64,000 nt of DNA from Paralithodes platypus (taxonomy: Eukaryota; Arthropoda; Malacostraca; Decapoda; Lithodidae): the NCBI GenBank assembly GCA_032716605.1, contig CM064480.1:23709651-23773650 (forward strand). The letters run 5' to 3'. Under the pieces are notes generated by a model. It saw nothing but the letters and a program-made list of their open reading frames with translations, searched no databases and had not been told where the DNA came from. Shown piece after piece: positions 22,346-31,984 of the stretch. The position numbers were made by a program, and so were the translations under genes. Position 1 is the stretch's first letter. Every line of letters begins with the position of its first letter.

Positions 22346-23100
22346 CTTAAATAGGCCTAACCGAAAACAAAAAATTTGAAATACACACAAATAGGTTATC
22401 AGCGGTGATAGCCTAACCGAAAATTAAAACAAAACAAAATTAAATTTGAATACGCAGTGATAGCCGAACCGAAAACAATTTTATGTTTATTTAAACAGAA
22501 ATAGGCCACCAGGGGTTATAGCCTATCCTAACCGAAAACAAAAATTATGAAATACCGGTACGCAGAAATAGGCCACCAGCGGTGATAGCCTAACTGAAAA
22601 TTTAAAAATTGAAGTACGCAGAAATAGGCCACCAGGGATGATAGCCTAGACTAACCGAAAACAAAAATAACCGAAAACAAAAATTATGAAATACCGGTAC
22701 GCAGAAATAGGCCACCAGCGGTGATAGCCTAGACTAACCAAAAACAAAAATAACCGAAAACAAAAATTATGAAATACCGGTACGCAGAAATAGGCCACCA
22801 GCGGTGATAGCCTAACTGAAAATTTAAAAATTGAAGTACGCAGAAATAGGCCACCAGGGATGATAGCCTAGACTAACCGAAAACAAAATAACCGAAAACA
22901 AAAATTATGAAATACCGGTACGCAGAAATAGGCCACCAGCGGTGATAGCCTAACTGAAAATTTAAAAATTGAAGTACCGTACGCAGAAATAGGCCACCAG
23001 GGATGATAGCCCAGACTAACCGAAAACAAAAATAACCAAACACAAAAAAGTATGAAATATGCAGAAGTAGGCTACCAGGGGTGAAAACCTACCTAAAAAA
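22346..23100. repeat. Minisatellite, repeated GCAGAAATAGGCCACCAG units
   Basis: GCAGAAATAGGCCACCAG followed by GATGATAGCCTA or GTGATAGCCTAA recurs eight or more times, with higher-order units of about 120-200 bp that also include ATGAAATACCGGTAC. The array lies immediately upstream of the CR1 and could be tandem promoter monomers in its 5' untranslated region. Confidence 0.75.
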
Positions 23101-24010
23101 GTTAAACAAATATATATATATATAATAGAATATGTAACTAAATATACAATTCACCAAATAGAGATTATATAAAAATAAAGTGTAACTGCACACAAGGGGT
23201 TAATATACTGTATCAACAGATGGCGCTGGTGTCACTGTAGGCTAGTCAAGCAGGATTATATTTAGATAAACAAAGTTATCAGTCAAAGGTTACTACAAGA
23301 TCATGCAAGCAACAACTAAAATTACAGATATATATATAGATACAGTAGGATACTGAATACGATAACTACTAGAGTTAATAAGAAAATACAAAGCGAGGTC
23401 GATTAGAGGTGCGCGTGCGTCGTCTGCTACAAGCAAGGATAACAAATGTAAACAACAATGTTTATCAGTCAGAAAAGCAATAAAATAACATGCACGGCAA
23501 CTACAGAACTATGTGGAGGTTAAACAAGCACTTAACTACTGTTCATGCAATGAATAAAGGGAATTGGGATATGAAATACTCAAATTAGGATCGAGTTTTC
23601 TCAGTGGCGATGCGGAGCTGTTGGCGATGCTAAAGCCGGCGGGTGAATGGAGAGACAAGTGGTGGCAGGAGAGTAGCGAGCGTATGACTGCTCCAGACCA
23701 CCGCGGCGAACCTACTGACACGAATCCCACCTCCTCCCTCCCTCTCTCACTCGCTACATACTGAATTGTATGGGGAAAGTACCGAATTACATGCTTTTTG
23801 CACTCGTGTTGCACGGTTGTTGCAAGAAAACTAGCGATCATAAAAGGATCGTTGTGGTGTCATTGGAAAGCTCTGTTTATGCCCTTTCAGGGATAGATAC
23901 TTGTTTTACGTTCTGGGTCTTATTTAGGCATGAAAATGATCACGTAAACAGCCCTATTTTGGCTAAAAACACCCCGCTGGTGGTTACATATTAATTACCG
24001 CCTAGCCCAC
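23101..24010. other. Unassigned 0.9 kb stretch, no gene seen
   Basis: This holds a short (TA)n run near 23110 and otherwise unique-looking sequence. Open frames up to 101 codons exist on both strands but resemble nothing that I know and lack coherent composition. It could be the 5' end of the CR1, another element fragment or host DNA that predates the nesting. Confidence 0.4.
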
Positions 24011-24902
24011 CAATAAGGTGTTAACACATTTTATACAAAGGGTGTGCGCAAAAATAGGGATACCTGAACAGGAGGGCGTAATGCATAAAGCAAAAACCGG
24101 GGCAAAGGTAGCCATGACAGAGACTGGTGGGATACTTACTCCAGGTTCTGCATAGACCCGCCGGGACCCAGCTCTGGAAAAAAAGAAAATTTCCAGGAAT
24201 TAATGCTCATAAGGTTAACCCAAACATGTTCGCACACAAGTGTTAAATAACCCGCCGGGTAACGAGACGTAATACTCAACGACTACAGCTCGCTACGCGG
24301 TGGGGTTTCCTAAGTAAAAGATTTCAGAATATCTTAATTTGTCCAAAAGATTTATGAATACCCTCTGACATAATATAAAGACCAGCATGGCGTTTATAAC
24401 TGATTAAGTCTTTCCGGTGGTGTTTGTTTCAAGATTCAATTTTGGAGAAAAAAAAACTAAAAAAGACGCCGGCCCCCGAATTATCTCGTAGATCAAAAAC
24501 TGGGAAGCCTGACAAATATACAAGATCTAACTTCTCCCGAAGTATCTTTTTAGATCGCCGTATGTTGAAGGCGGCGATACAAAACGTATCCCTCAATTGT
24601 CTGGTTAACTAACTGAATTGTAAATTCTTTATTCCCATCCCTCCAAGGAGCACCCGCCGGGTGTGAATATTAGTTTAAAAAACGTTAACCCCAATTGTGC
24701 CCTAAAGCGCCGTATGTTGAAGGAGGCGATACACAATGCATCCCTCAATTGTCTGGTCAACTAAACTGAATTTTGCAAATTCGGGCATCCCACCCTTCCA
24801 GGTTGCACCCGCCTGGTGATTTAAAGTTTAAAAGTTAACCCCACTTGTTCCTAACCCCACTTCTTTGTAAAAGATCGCCGGGGAGGAAATACAAGAACAG
24901 CA
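24011..24902 (-). mobile_element. DIRS derivative, gag-start and upstream region (second block)
   Basis: From TTTATACAAAGGGTGTGCGC onward this matches 34505-35380 of the full DIRS element, including the CCCGCCGGGT palindromes and the GATCGCC hairpin units. It is almost a duplicate of 15780-16560. It is interrupted at 24903 by the RTE-like LINE and continues at 27487. Confidence 0.7.
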
Positions 24903-24926
24903 TAGTTTTATATTCTATCTATCTAT

Positions 24927-26615
24927 CTATTGCCTGACGCCGCGATCCCCGAAGGGGTGGCCACGAACGAACCGCCCCCATGCACCTCTGTCCCCAGTCA
25001 GTCGACGCCCCTCCCCCCAACCAGCACCGCCTTCGTTCATGTAGTTCCTCACTCCATCCTTCCACCTCATATTCGGTCTACCTCTCCCCCTCTGTCCCTC
25101 CACCTTGCTCTCGTACACCCTCTTAGTCATTCTCTCACTTTCCATACGTTCCATATGGCCGAACCATCTCAAGTTGTTCCTTTTCACACTTTCCAGCACA
25201 TCTACCTCCACACCACACCTCCTTCTTACTTCCTCATTAGTCTGTCTATCCCTCCATGTAACTCCGCACGCACTCCTTAAGTAATTCATTTCCACTGCTC
25301 TCACTCTTGGTCTGAGTCTCTCAACCAACGTCCATGCTTCGCTTCCGTAAGTCAGTGTCGGGATTACCACACTGTCATGCAAGGACTTCTTCACTTCCAT
25401 ACTGACCACCCTATTTCTTGTTACTGCTTTTAGCGTTCCTACAACCCTCTTCCCCTGTTGTACCCTCTCCCGCACCTCTTCATCCATAGTCCCATCTTTA
25501 CTCAACACACTGCCCAGATACTTAAAAGAGTTGACGATCTCCATAGCCTGACCGTTCAGCTTCACCTCACACTCTGTGACTTCACCCTTTTCGAAGACCA
25601 TAACCTTGCTCTTCCCCGTATTTACCCTCAAATTCCGTTTTTCGCACACTGTTCCAAATTCATTTACCAGACCCTGCAACTCCCATTCATTATCACTCAT
25701 CAGAACTGTATCATCCGCAAACAGCAGTATAGGTAGCTTCCACTCAATTCCCTCCCTTTTCAGCGATACACCAACATCCACTGCTCTTGATAGTATTTCT
25801 TTCATAACTCCATCCATATATACAGTAAACAACCACGGGGACATCACACACCCCTGTTTCAAACCAACATTCAGGTCAAAGAACTCGCTCTGCTCACTCT
25901 CCACACGTACTGCCGCCTTTGCACCCTCATACATGCTCTTCACTGCTTTCAGCAACTTGCCCTCTACTCCGTATATTCTAAGTACTTTCCACAAACCTTC
26001 TCTATCCACTCTGTCATAGGCCTTCTCCAAGTCCATAAAGGCAACATACACCTTTTGTTTCTTCTCCAGATACTTCTCCACAACACAATTCAGGGTAAAA
26101 ATCTGATCTACACATCCTCTTCCCTTCCTAAAACCTCCCTGCTCGTCGCCTATCCATTTCTCCGTTCTCACTCTCACTCTCTCAATCACTACCCTACTGT
26201 ATACCTTCCCTACTACGCTTAGAAGACATATTCCTCGGTGGTTACCACACACTCCTCTTTCCCCTTTGCCCTTATATAGGGGGACTATTATGCCAGTCTT
26301 CCAGTCATCGGGTGCACTGCCCTTCTCCCATGCTAGTTTGCACATTTTCCATACCCATTCTATCACTATCTCACCACCATACCTCAACATTTCCCAACAC
26401 ACTCCCTCTGTTCCTGGTGCTTTCCCCAACTTCACTCTTTTCATGGCTTCCCACACTTCTGACCTCCTGATCCCCACCTCCTCCTCCACTACTTCTCTTC
26501 TTCTCCCTCCCATACCATATCCAGCTATGTTTGCTGGCTCTTCATTCCTTTCATTTAGCAACTCACTGAAGTACTCCCTCCATCTTTCGACTCTCTCTTG
26601 CTTCTCGGCTAGCAT
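24927..26615 (-). CDS. RTE-like reverse transcriptase
   Basis: This 562-residue frame shows the reverse transcriptase blocks AFMDLEKAYDRVDREGL, GLKQGCVMSPWLF and LLFADDTVLMS, then a C-terminal region with HMERM and GQRGRGRPNMRW that is common in RTE-group proteins. It would prime and copy element RNA at the target. It is in a different frame from the upstream endonuclease owing to a one-base shift at about 26610-26615. No other interruption is seen. Assignment to RTE rather than a neighbouring clade is by motif feel only. Confidence 0.8.
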   Translation of the reverse strand: MLAEKQERVERWREYFSELLNERNEEPANIAGYGMGGRRREVVEEEVGIRRSEVWEAMKRVKLGKAPGTEGVCWEMLRYGGEIVIEWVWKMCKLAWEKGSAPDDWKTGIIVPLYKGKGERGVCGNHRGICLLSVVGKVYSRVVIERVRVRTEKWIGDEQGGFRKGRGCVDQIFTLNCVVEKYLEKKQKVYVAFMDLEKAYDRVDREGLWKVLRIYGVEGKLLKAVKSMYEGAKAAVRVESEQSEFFDLNVGLKQGCVMSPWLFTVYMDGVMKEILSRAVDVGVSLKREGIEWKLPILLFADDTVLMSDNEWELQGLVNEFGTVCEKRNLRVNTGKSKVMVFEKGEVTECEVKLNGQAMEIVNSFKYLGSVLSKDGTMDEEVRERVQQGKRVVGTLKAVTRNRVVSMEVKKSLHDSVVIPTLTYGSEAWTLVERLRPRVRAVEMNYLRSACGVTWRDRQTNEEVRRRCGVEVDVLESVKRNNLRWFGHMERMESERMTKRVYESKVEGQRGRGRPNMRWKDGVRNYMNEGGAGWGEGRRLTGDRGAWGRFVRGHPFGDRGVRQ

Positions 26616-27474
26616 CTCCCATTCTTATCTTTCACACCCTTACTGTTTCCCTTGCTACCTTCCCTAACTTTCTTGACTTCTTTCCAGAACAGTTTCTTAC
26701 TCTCCCTCCATTTTACACTCAGATTCCTTCCAAATTCCTCATCTACTCTTCTCTTACTTTCCTTCACTACTCTCTTCACCACCCTCTTACTCTCCACGTA
26801 CCTCGCTCGTTTCTGTCTCTCGGAATCTTCATTCCCTCTACTACCCAACCACTCTCTATATGCTTTCTTCTTTTCTTCCACAGCTATTCTTACCTCTTCT
26901 GTCCACCATGCTGTACCTTTCACTCCCCTCCCTCTTCTCCTCACTCCACACACCTCCTCACATGCTGCACAGATCTCATCCTTAAACACCTTGCTCATCT
27001 CCTCCACTTCCTCCATAACTTCCAGGTCGAACCCACCTAGTCGTCTTTCCACTGCTCTCCTGTACTCCTCCCTGACTTCCTCCTCCTGCAACCTCTCCAC
27101 CCTCCTCACCATTCCACCCTCCTCTCGCCTCCCTCCCGCTCTCCTCACCCACTTCTTTTGTATCCTAACCTTAGCTACCACTACATAATGATCAGACAGA
27201 CCCCCTCCAATACCCCTATACACCCTAGCATCCATCACAGATTTCTTCATTCGTTCATCCACACATACATAATCAATCAATGACTTTCGTTCCACCACTG
27301 TCTTATTCTTCATCGTCAACATCCGTTTCCACGTGTACCTGTGGATCATTCTGTGTCGGAAGAAGGTGTTGGCTATCCACAGCCTCCTCCCCACACATAC
27401 GTCCACAAGTGCACTACCATTCCCATTCACCTCTGATGGTACCCCCCACCCTCCCACCACTCCCTCAACTTTCC
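26609..27474 (-). pseudogene. RTE-like endonuclease, truncated
   Basis: The C-terminal half of an APE-type endonuclease is visible: NTFF-x-H, then YTWKR, LIDYV and GGLSDHYVVV. It is followed by a Glu/Arg-rich connector towards RT. The N-terminal catalytic Asn and Glu are missing because the insertion is 5' truncated at 27474; the residues shown beyond that point belong to the DIRS target. A frameshift at its end separates it from RT. Confidence 0.8.
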
Positions 27475-27486
27475 TAGTTTTATATT

Positions 27487-28788
27487 GGCTTTGCAAAACC
27501 GAAAAAACTACAAACAACATGTGTCCGTATAAACACTGTTAGATGGGTACAGCCAACCCGCTGGGAATCATAAGGAGCCTGAAACAGGCGCCCCAGAGAC
27601 GCAGTCCTGGGGAGCCACAGACACCCACTCGCCGGGGAAACAAGCCTGTTTTTAAACCACGCGTGGCCAAAACTCAGCAACCAGCCGGGGTTATCAAGGT
27701 GAAACCGAGAAAAACCCGCCGGAAAAACCCCACCCCGTCCAGATACCATCTGAACGCACCACCGGACCGAGGCGTAGCCAAAACACAACTAACGCCGGGC
27801 CCAACATAGTCCATGGAATTAGCCAATACACAACTAACCCAAGACACATAAATAGTCCGTGGAATTAGCCAATACACAACTAAACCAGGACACACATGAC
27901 ACAGTAGTACATATTTAGAAAATAAATCAATGACACTTGTATATGTGGTAAAGCTACGAGAGACTGGCTAGGCCTAGGCAGACGGATAACATTAACATGT
28001 CGGAATATAAACAAAAAGCACTGCATTATATCACAACAGGAACCACCGCCAACACACCACTGTAGCAAATACTTCGGGCAAAGGGAAGAACTGACTCGGG
28101 ACCCAGAAAAAACTTCACTAAGTGAAGAAAAATACGCTGGGAACGTCAGCAAAAATACGCTACCTCATCAGAAAGATAAAAGGAAGCAATAACGCGTAAT
28201 GAAAGCCGCCTGCATCACAAAGCTAGCTAACTGTGAAAAAGTTCACCTGTCCACAACCGGACCACGAGGGAACATCCGAAATAGATGCCCCAAACACACA
28301 ACCCAAAATACACTGCACTGCGGGCAACCAGCCCAAGACACTCCTGCTACGCATATCCTAACCTTACTCGATACATCCCGGAGTAAACAAATGAGAAAAA
28401 ACTCACTAGGGACGCAGTAAATGCGGAACCAGCGGAGCGTGGAGAGACACGTCCGGGCCGGCTGATCGCAGAGCAGAGAAGGAAGAATGATGCCTGAATC
28501 AGCGTCTGGTCAAAGATCCACACAAGTACATCCACGATATGATGGAAAGCTTATTGGATAGTTATTCTTATTTTCTTTTTGTTTTTTATTTTTTACAAAG
28601 TTTTTTCGTAGTGAGAACCCAATTCATAATGACTGAAGCCATGAGTGAGGTCGCGTGTGCTCATGATGAAGGCTCCTCAGATTTTAAATGCTCTGCGCGG
28701 TAGATTCAAACTACGGCGGATTAGTGTTTGAAGAGGATGCCTTATGTAATAGGCATGTTCGTCAATGATGGAGGGGCCACTAATAAAT
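27487..28788 (-). mobile_element. DIRS derivative, right end with terminal repeat
   Basis: This is a direct repeat of 35410-36700. It ends at GGGGCCACTAATAAAT (about 28788) and is followed at once by the left interior start of the full DIRS element (AAGTTTACATGTGC). Small internal repeats of about 45 bp (CCGTGGAATTAGCCAATACA) lie at 27810-27890. No gene is present. Confidence 0.7.
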
Positions 28789-29100
28789 ATAAGTTTACAT
28801 GTGCACATAATAAACCCCATAATATTCGTGGAAATGTTTTACAAACGATCTCCACTGTTTAAACTAAATTGCTTTCACAGCTAAAACTACTATAACAACA
28901 CTGTTATTTGTACTAACATTGTACTAGCACAATTTCTCGCCCTGAATAGAACAGAGAAATTTTCATATCACATTATCCATAATTTGTCTCACAGCTCTTA
29001 CATTCCGGCGGGGTCTAGGGTGTCCTATGTTACACTGACTGCACCCCCTCCCCCTCCTCCTTTTCCCCTTGAAAGTAAACAAAAGTGACTGAAGGGCCAC

Positions 29101-30300
29101 CTAGACCCTCTGCCTTAAAGCTATACATGGTAAGGAAGGTTTGTCTAGAGCAACTGACAAGTATCTAGTAAAAAACGTATGATTAGACGCCCACAACTGT
29201 GTGGACGAAATATCTTCAACTGAAAAGTTCTTCAAGAAACGTAAAGAGGCTGCCCATTTGCGTAAATCGTGGGCCCTACCCACAACGCCGGGATTACTCT
29301 CTTTAATGACTTCGACCAGAAGAGAAGCTAACCTCCGTTTCAGTAAGCGTTTGCCCGTACTCGCTACCCATAAAGCACCTTGGGGGTTTAGAGGAGCTAC
29401 TCTCAAATATTTGGTTAGAGCTTGCACTGGACATAGATTATGGTGCACCTATCCCCTTTTTAAAGCCGGCACAGTGAACTCAGAAAACATGTGTGCACTG
29501 TGCTCATTCTTGGCTACAAATCCCGGGGAAGGTGCAATGTGAATACATTCATTAAGTCTACCAAACCTAAGGCAATTAGGTGTGTTGCTAATCGCCGCCA
29601 GCTCAGACACTCTGTTCCCGGTGGCCAAAGCCAAAAGGAATACAGCCTTTTTTAAGAGTAATGCAAAATCTGCAGTATTTTGGTACAGACGAGAGTGAAG
29701 TAAAGACAATGCCTTGTCCAGAGACCAAGTAGGCATGAGCTGACGGGGAGGTGGGCGGAGTTTAAAACATGCTCTCATAAAACCTGTTTCCTCCGCCACC
29801 GGTAAGGAGAGACCTGTAAGGTCTAAAAAGGGCACTCTAATCGCAGTTAAGTGATTTTTTAACGTTACCACAGATAAACGTTTCTGCTCAAACAGATAAT
29901 TCAAATAATTAAATACTAACGCCACTGAGGGCACAGTCTGTTCTGTTCTAATGATCCAAGAAGTAAAGGCTTGCCAATGTGATTGATACTGTCGATTCGT
30001 AGACTGAGTATATTGATTGATTAATTTATTGGTCACATCTCTACCATATGGTGCTAGCCACTTGGCCTCCTGAATGTCCATAATGCAAAAGTCAGCGAGG
30101 TCGCTAGGTTGCCAATCGTGTCTAAGTGGAAATACTTGACCGGGAGCGACACCGGGTGCGAGCACCACGTCTTCAATTGCTGGTACCATAACTGCGCCGG
30201 CCACAGGGGCGCGATTAGCGAGACTAAGCCTCGATAATCTCGTAGTTTGTTCACTACGTGGCACATTAGTGACACGTCTGGCGGCGGAAACAGATAGATG
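29101..30300 (-). pseudogene. DIRS tyrosine recombinase with in-frame stop
   Basis: The recombinase would integrate the circular cDNA. The frame is open from 30774, but the part before about 30200 overlaps RNase H in another frame and is probably not recombinase. An N-terminal SAM-like region (TNRQYQSHWQAF, then VFNYLNYLF) is followed by the first catalytic Arg in LALATGNRVSEL, then the HDLRKWAAS box and the Tyr nucleophile in TFFTRYL. A TAG at 29449-29451 splits the frame between the first Arg and the His-x-x-Arg box, so the copy is inactive unless the stop is read through. All catalytic residues are otherwise in place. Confidence 0.85.
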
Positions 30301-31958
30301 GAGCTCCATCTGTTCCAGTCTGTCACTAGGGCGTCTGGCCCCCCTGCCGGCGTTTCCGTCCGGCGGGTGAGGTATAGAGGGAGTTTGTGAGTCCCCTCGG
30401 ACGCAAACAGATCTACTTGTGGATGGTAGAGCTCTGCAATCATTAGGTTGAAAATGGGTTGCTTGAGCTCCCATTCTACTGTCGTGCTCTGTCTCCGGGA
30501 CAGAGCGTCTGCCCAGACGTTTGCTACGCCTGGGAGATAAGATGCGTGAAGATAAATGTCTAGCCTGTTGGCTAGAGTAAAAATCTCTTCCGACACGTTT
30601 AGCAACTTCCTTGATCTCGTTGACCCCTGTTTCTGAATACAGTGAACTGCATTCAGATTGTCTATTCTGAAGGCCACCGACTTGCCCCGTAAAGTAGAGC
30701 CGTGAGCCTGAAGGAAATACAAGGGGACTAGTAATTCTTTGACATTGATGTGGGAGATTTCTAAGTGGGACCAAAGCCCCTTACCCTGGTGCCCCTGGTT
30801 TGACTGAAATCCCCAACCTATCATGCCTGACGCATCCGTGTCTACCCATACCGTTGGCGGAGGAGAGGTCCATGACATTACTGAGTGCAGCGTTTCCCTC
30901 TTCGCCCAGACCGCTAGTAAGGTGTGGATTAATTTTGGGATGGGCCATAATTTTCCCGCCGGTAAGAGTGGGAAATATTTGTTGCCTTCCAATATTAACC
31001 GTTTTACTTTCAACCGGCCCAACCTTACAGTTAGTTGAATCCAGTTGAGAGAGCCGACCAGAGACTCCCAGACCCTCCGTGTCGTAGTCAGACTGTGAAG
31101 AAACATGAACAGTTTCCTGCAAAACCTGTTGCGATTGTCCACACTCTGACTCAGAGTGAGAGCAGCTGTGTCCCAAACCAGCCCTATCCACTGAATTACT
31201 CGTGAGGGGACAAGGTTTGACTTTACCAGATTTACCTTGAACCCTAGAGCTTTGACATGAGTTAAAAGTATGTTGACATGTTTGATGCATAATTGCTCTG
31301 TCTCTGCCACCACCAGCCAGTCGTCTAGGTACCACAGAACTCTGATTCCTTGCTTTAACAACGGCATCAGGGCTTGCCGGACTAATTTCGTGAATAGTCG
31401 AGGTGCCAGGTTCAAACCGAATGGCATCCTCTGAAAAAAAAAATTTTGGTGCCTGATCCGTAAGGCCAGAAACCTTTGAAATCTTTTGTTGACCGATACG
31501 TGCCAATAAGCGTCTGTCAGGTCTAGGGAACACATCCAACCTCCCGGCGGAAGTGTTAGCCTGATTTGGTGTACTGTTAACATTCGGAATGACTCGTTGT
31601 GAATGTGAAGGTTCAGATAAGACAGGTCGACGACCGGTCTCATCTGAACACTGTCCCTTTTGGGAACCAAAAAGAGCTTGGACGTGAATACAGGGTAATT
31701 TGGGGGGACCGGGATGATGACATTCTTGGCAATCATTTCCTGGACCAGTGACTCCACCTCTAAAGAAACAAAATTCGCCGTTGTCGGCTGACGTAAGCGA
31801 GGTCGCCGGAGCCACTGCCAAGTGATGCCCTTGCGTGCCACCATCCGTGCCCAAGTGTTTACCGGCCATGCTTTGTGACACGTTCGGAACGACCCAGTTA
31901 GCAGACCAGGGTTCGCTGGCTGTACTACCCTCGGATCCGCCGGCCTTACGACTGGCAC
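30054..31958 (-). CDS. DIRS reverse transcriptase-RNase H
   Basis: This 634-residue frame has RT blocks LFLVPKRDS, SLDLTDAYWHV, MPFGLNLAPR and WYLDDWL (catalytic Asp pair), and then RNase H with WVDTDASGMIGWG, NVKEL and DNLNAVH. A DIRS-type C-terminal extension (ADALSRR, then PQVDLFAS) follows; in other DIRS elements this region precedes the methyltransferase-like segment. It starts 27 nt past the gag stop and overlaps the recombinase frame by over 700 nt in another frame, an arrangement common in DIRS. No stop interrupts it. Confidence 0.9.
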   Translation of the reverse strand: MPVVRPADPRVVQPANPGLLTGSFRTCHKAWPVNTWARMVARKGITWQWLRRPRLRQPTTANFVSLEVESLVQEMIAKNVIIPVPPNYPVFTSKLFLVPKRDSVQMRPVVDLSYLNLHIHNESFRMLTVHQIRLTLPPGGWMCSLDLTDAYWHVSVNKRFQRFLALRIRHQNFFFQRMPFGLNLAPRLFTKLVRQALMPLLKQGIRVLWYLDDWLVVAETEQLCIKHVNILLTHVKALGFKVNLVKSNLVPSRVIQWIGLVWDTAALTLSQSVDNRNRFCRKLFMFLHSLTTTRRVWESLVGSLNWIQLTVRLGRLKVKRLILEGNKYFPLLPAGKLWPIPKLIHTLLAVWAKRETLHSVMSWTSPPPTVWVDTDASGMIGWGFQSNQGHQGKGLWSHLEISHINVKELLVPLYFLQAHGSTLRGKSVAFRIDNLNAVHCIQKQGSTRSRKLLNVSEEIFTLANRLDIYLHASYLPGVANVWADALSRRQSTTVEWELKQPIFNLMIAELYHPQVDLFASEGTHKLPLYLTRRTETPAGGPDALVTDWNRWSSIYLFPPPDVSLMCHVVNKLRDYRGLVSLIAPLWPAQLWYQQLKTWCSHPVSLPVKYFHLDTIGNLATSLTFALWTFRRPSG

Positions 31959-31984
31959 CGGGAGTGAGAGAGACCTTAGTTTTT

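Larger units (their letters stand above)
24915..27474 (-). mobile_element. RTE-like LINE, 5' truncated
   Basis: A 12-bp target duplication, TAGTTTTATATT, lies at 24903-24914 and 27475-27486. The 3' end on the left is a short (TAGA)n tail on the minus strand. The 5' end is truncated inside the endonuclease. The insert is 2560 bp, and the target is the DIRS upstream region, which continues on both sides. Confidence 0.9.

Noticed and set aside
24930..27477. Several plus-strand frames of up to 178 codons, Ser/Thr/Pro-rich
   Set aside because: They are the reverse-strand shadow of the Glu/Arg-rich RTE-like protein.
30781..31881. 366-codon minus-strand frame over DIRS RT
   Set aside because: It is another frame of the same DNA; the RT motifs are in the 30054-31958 frame.
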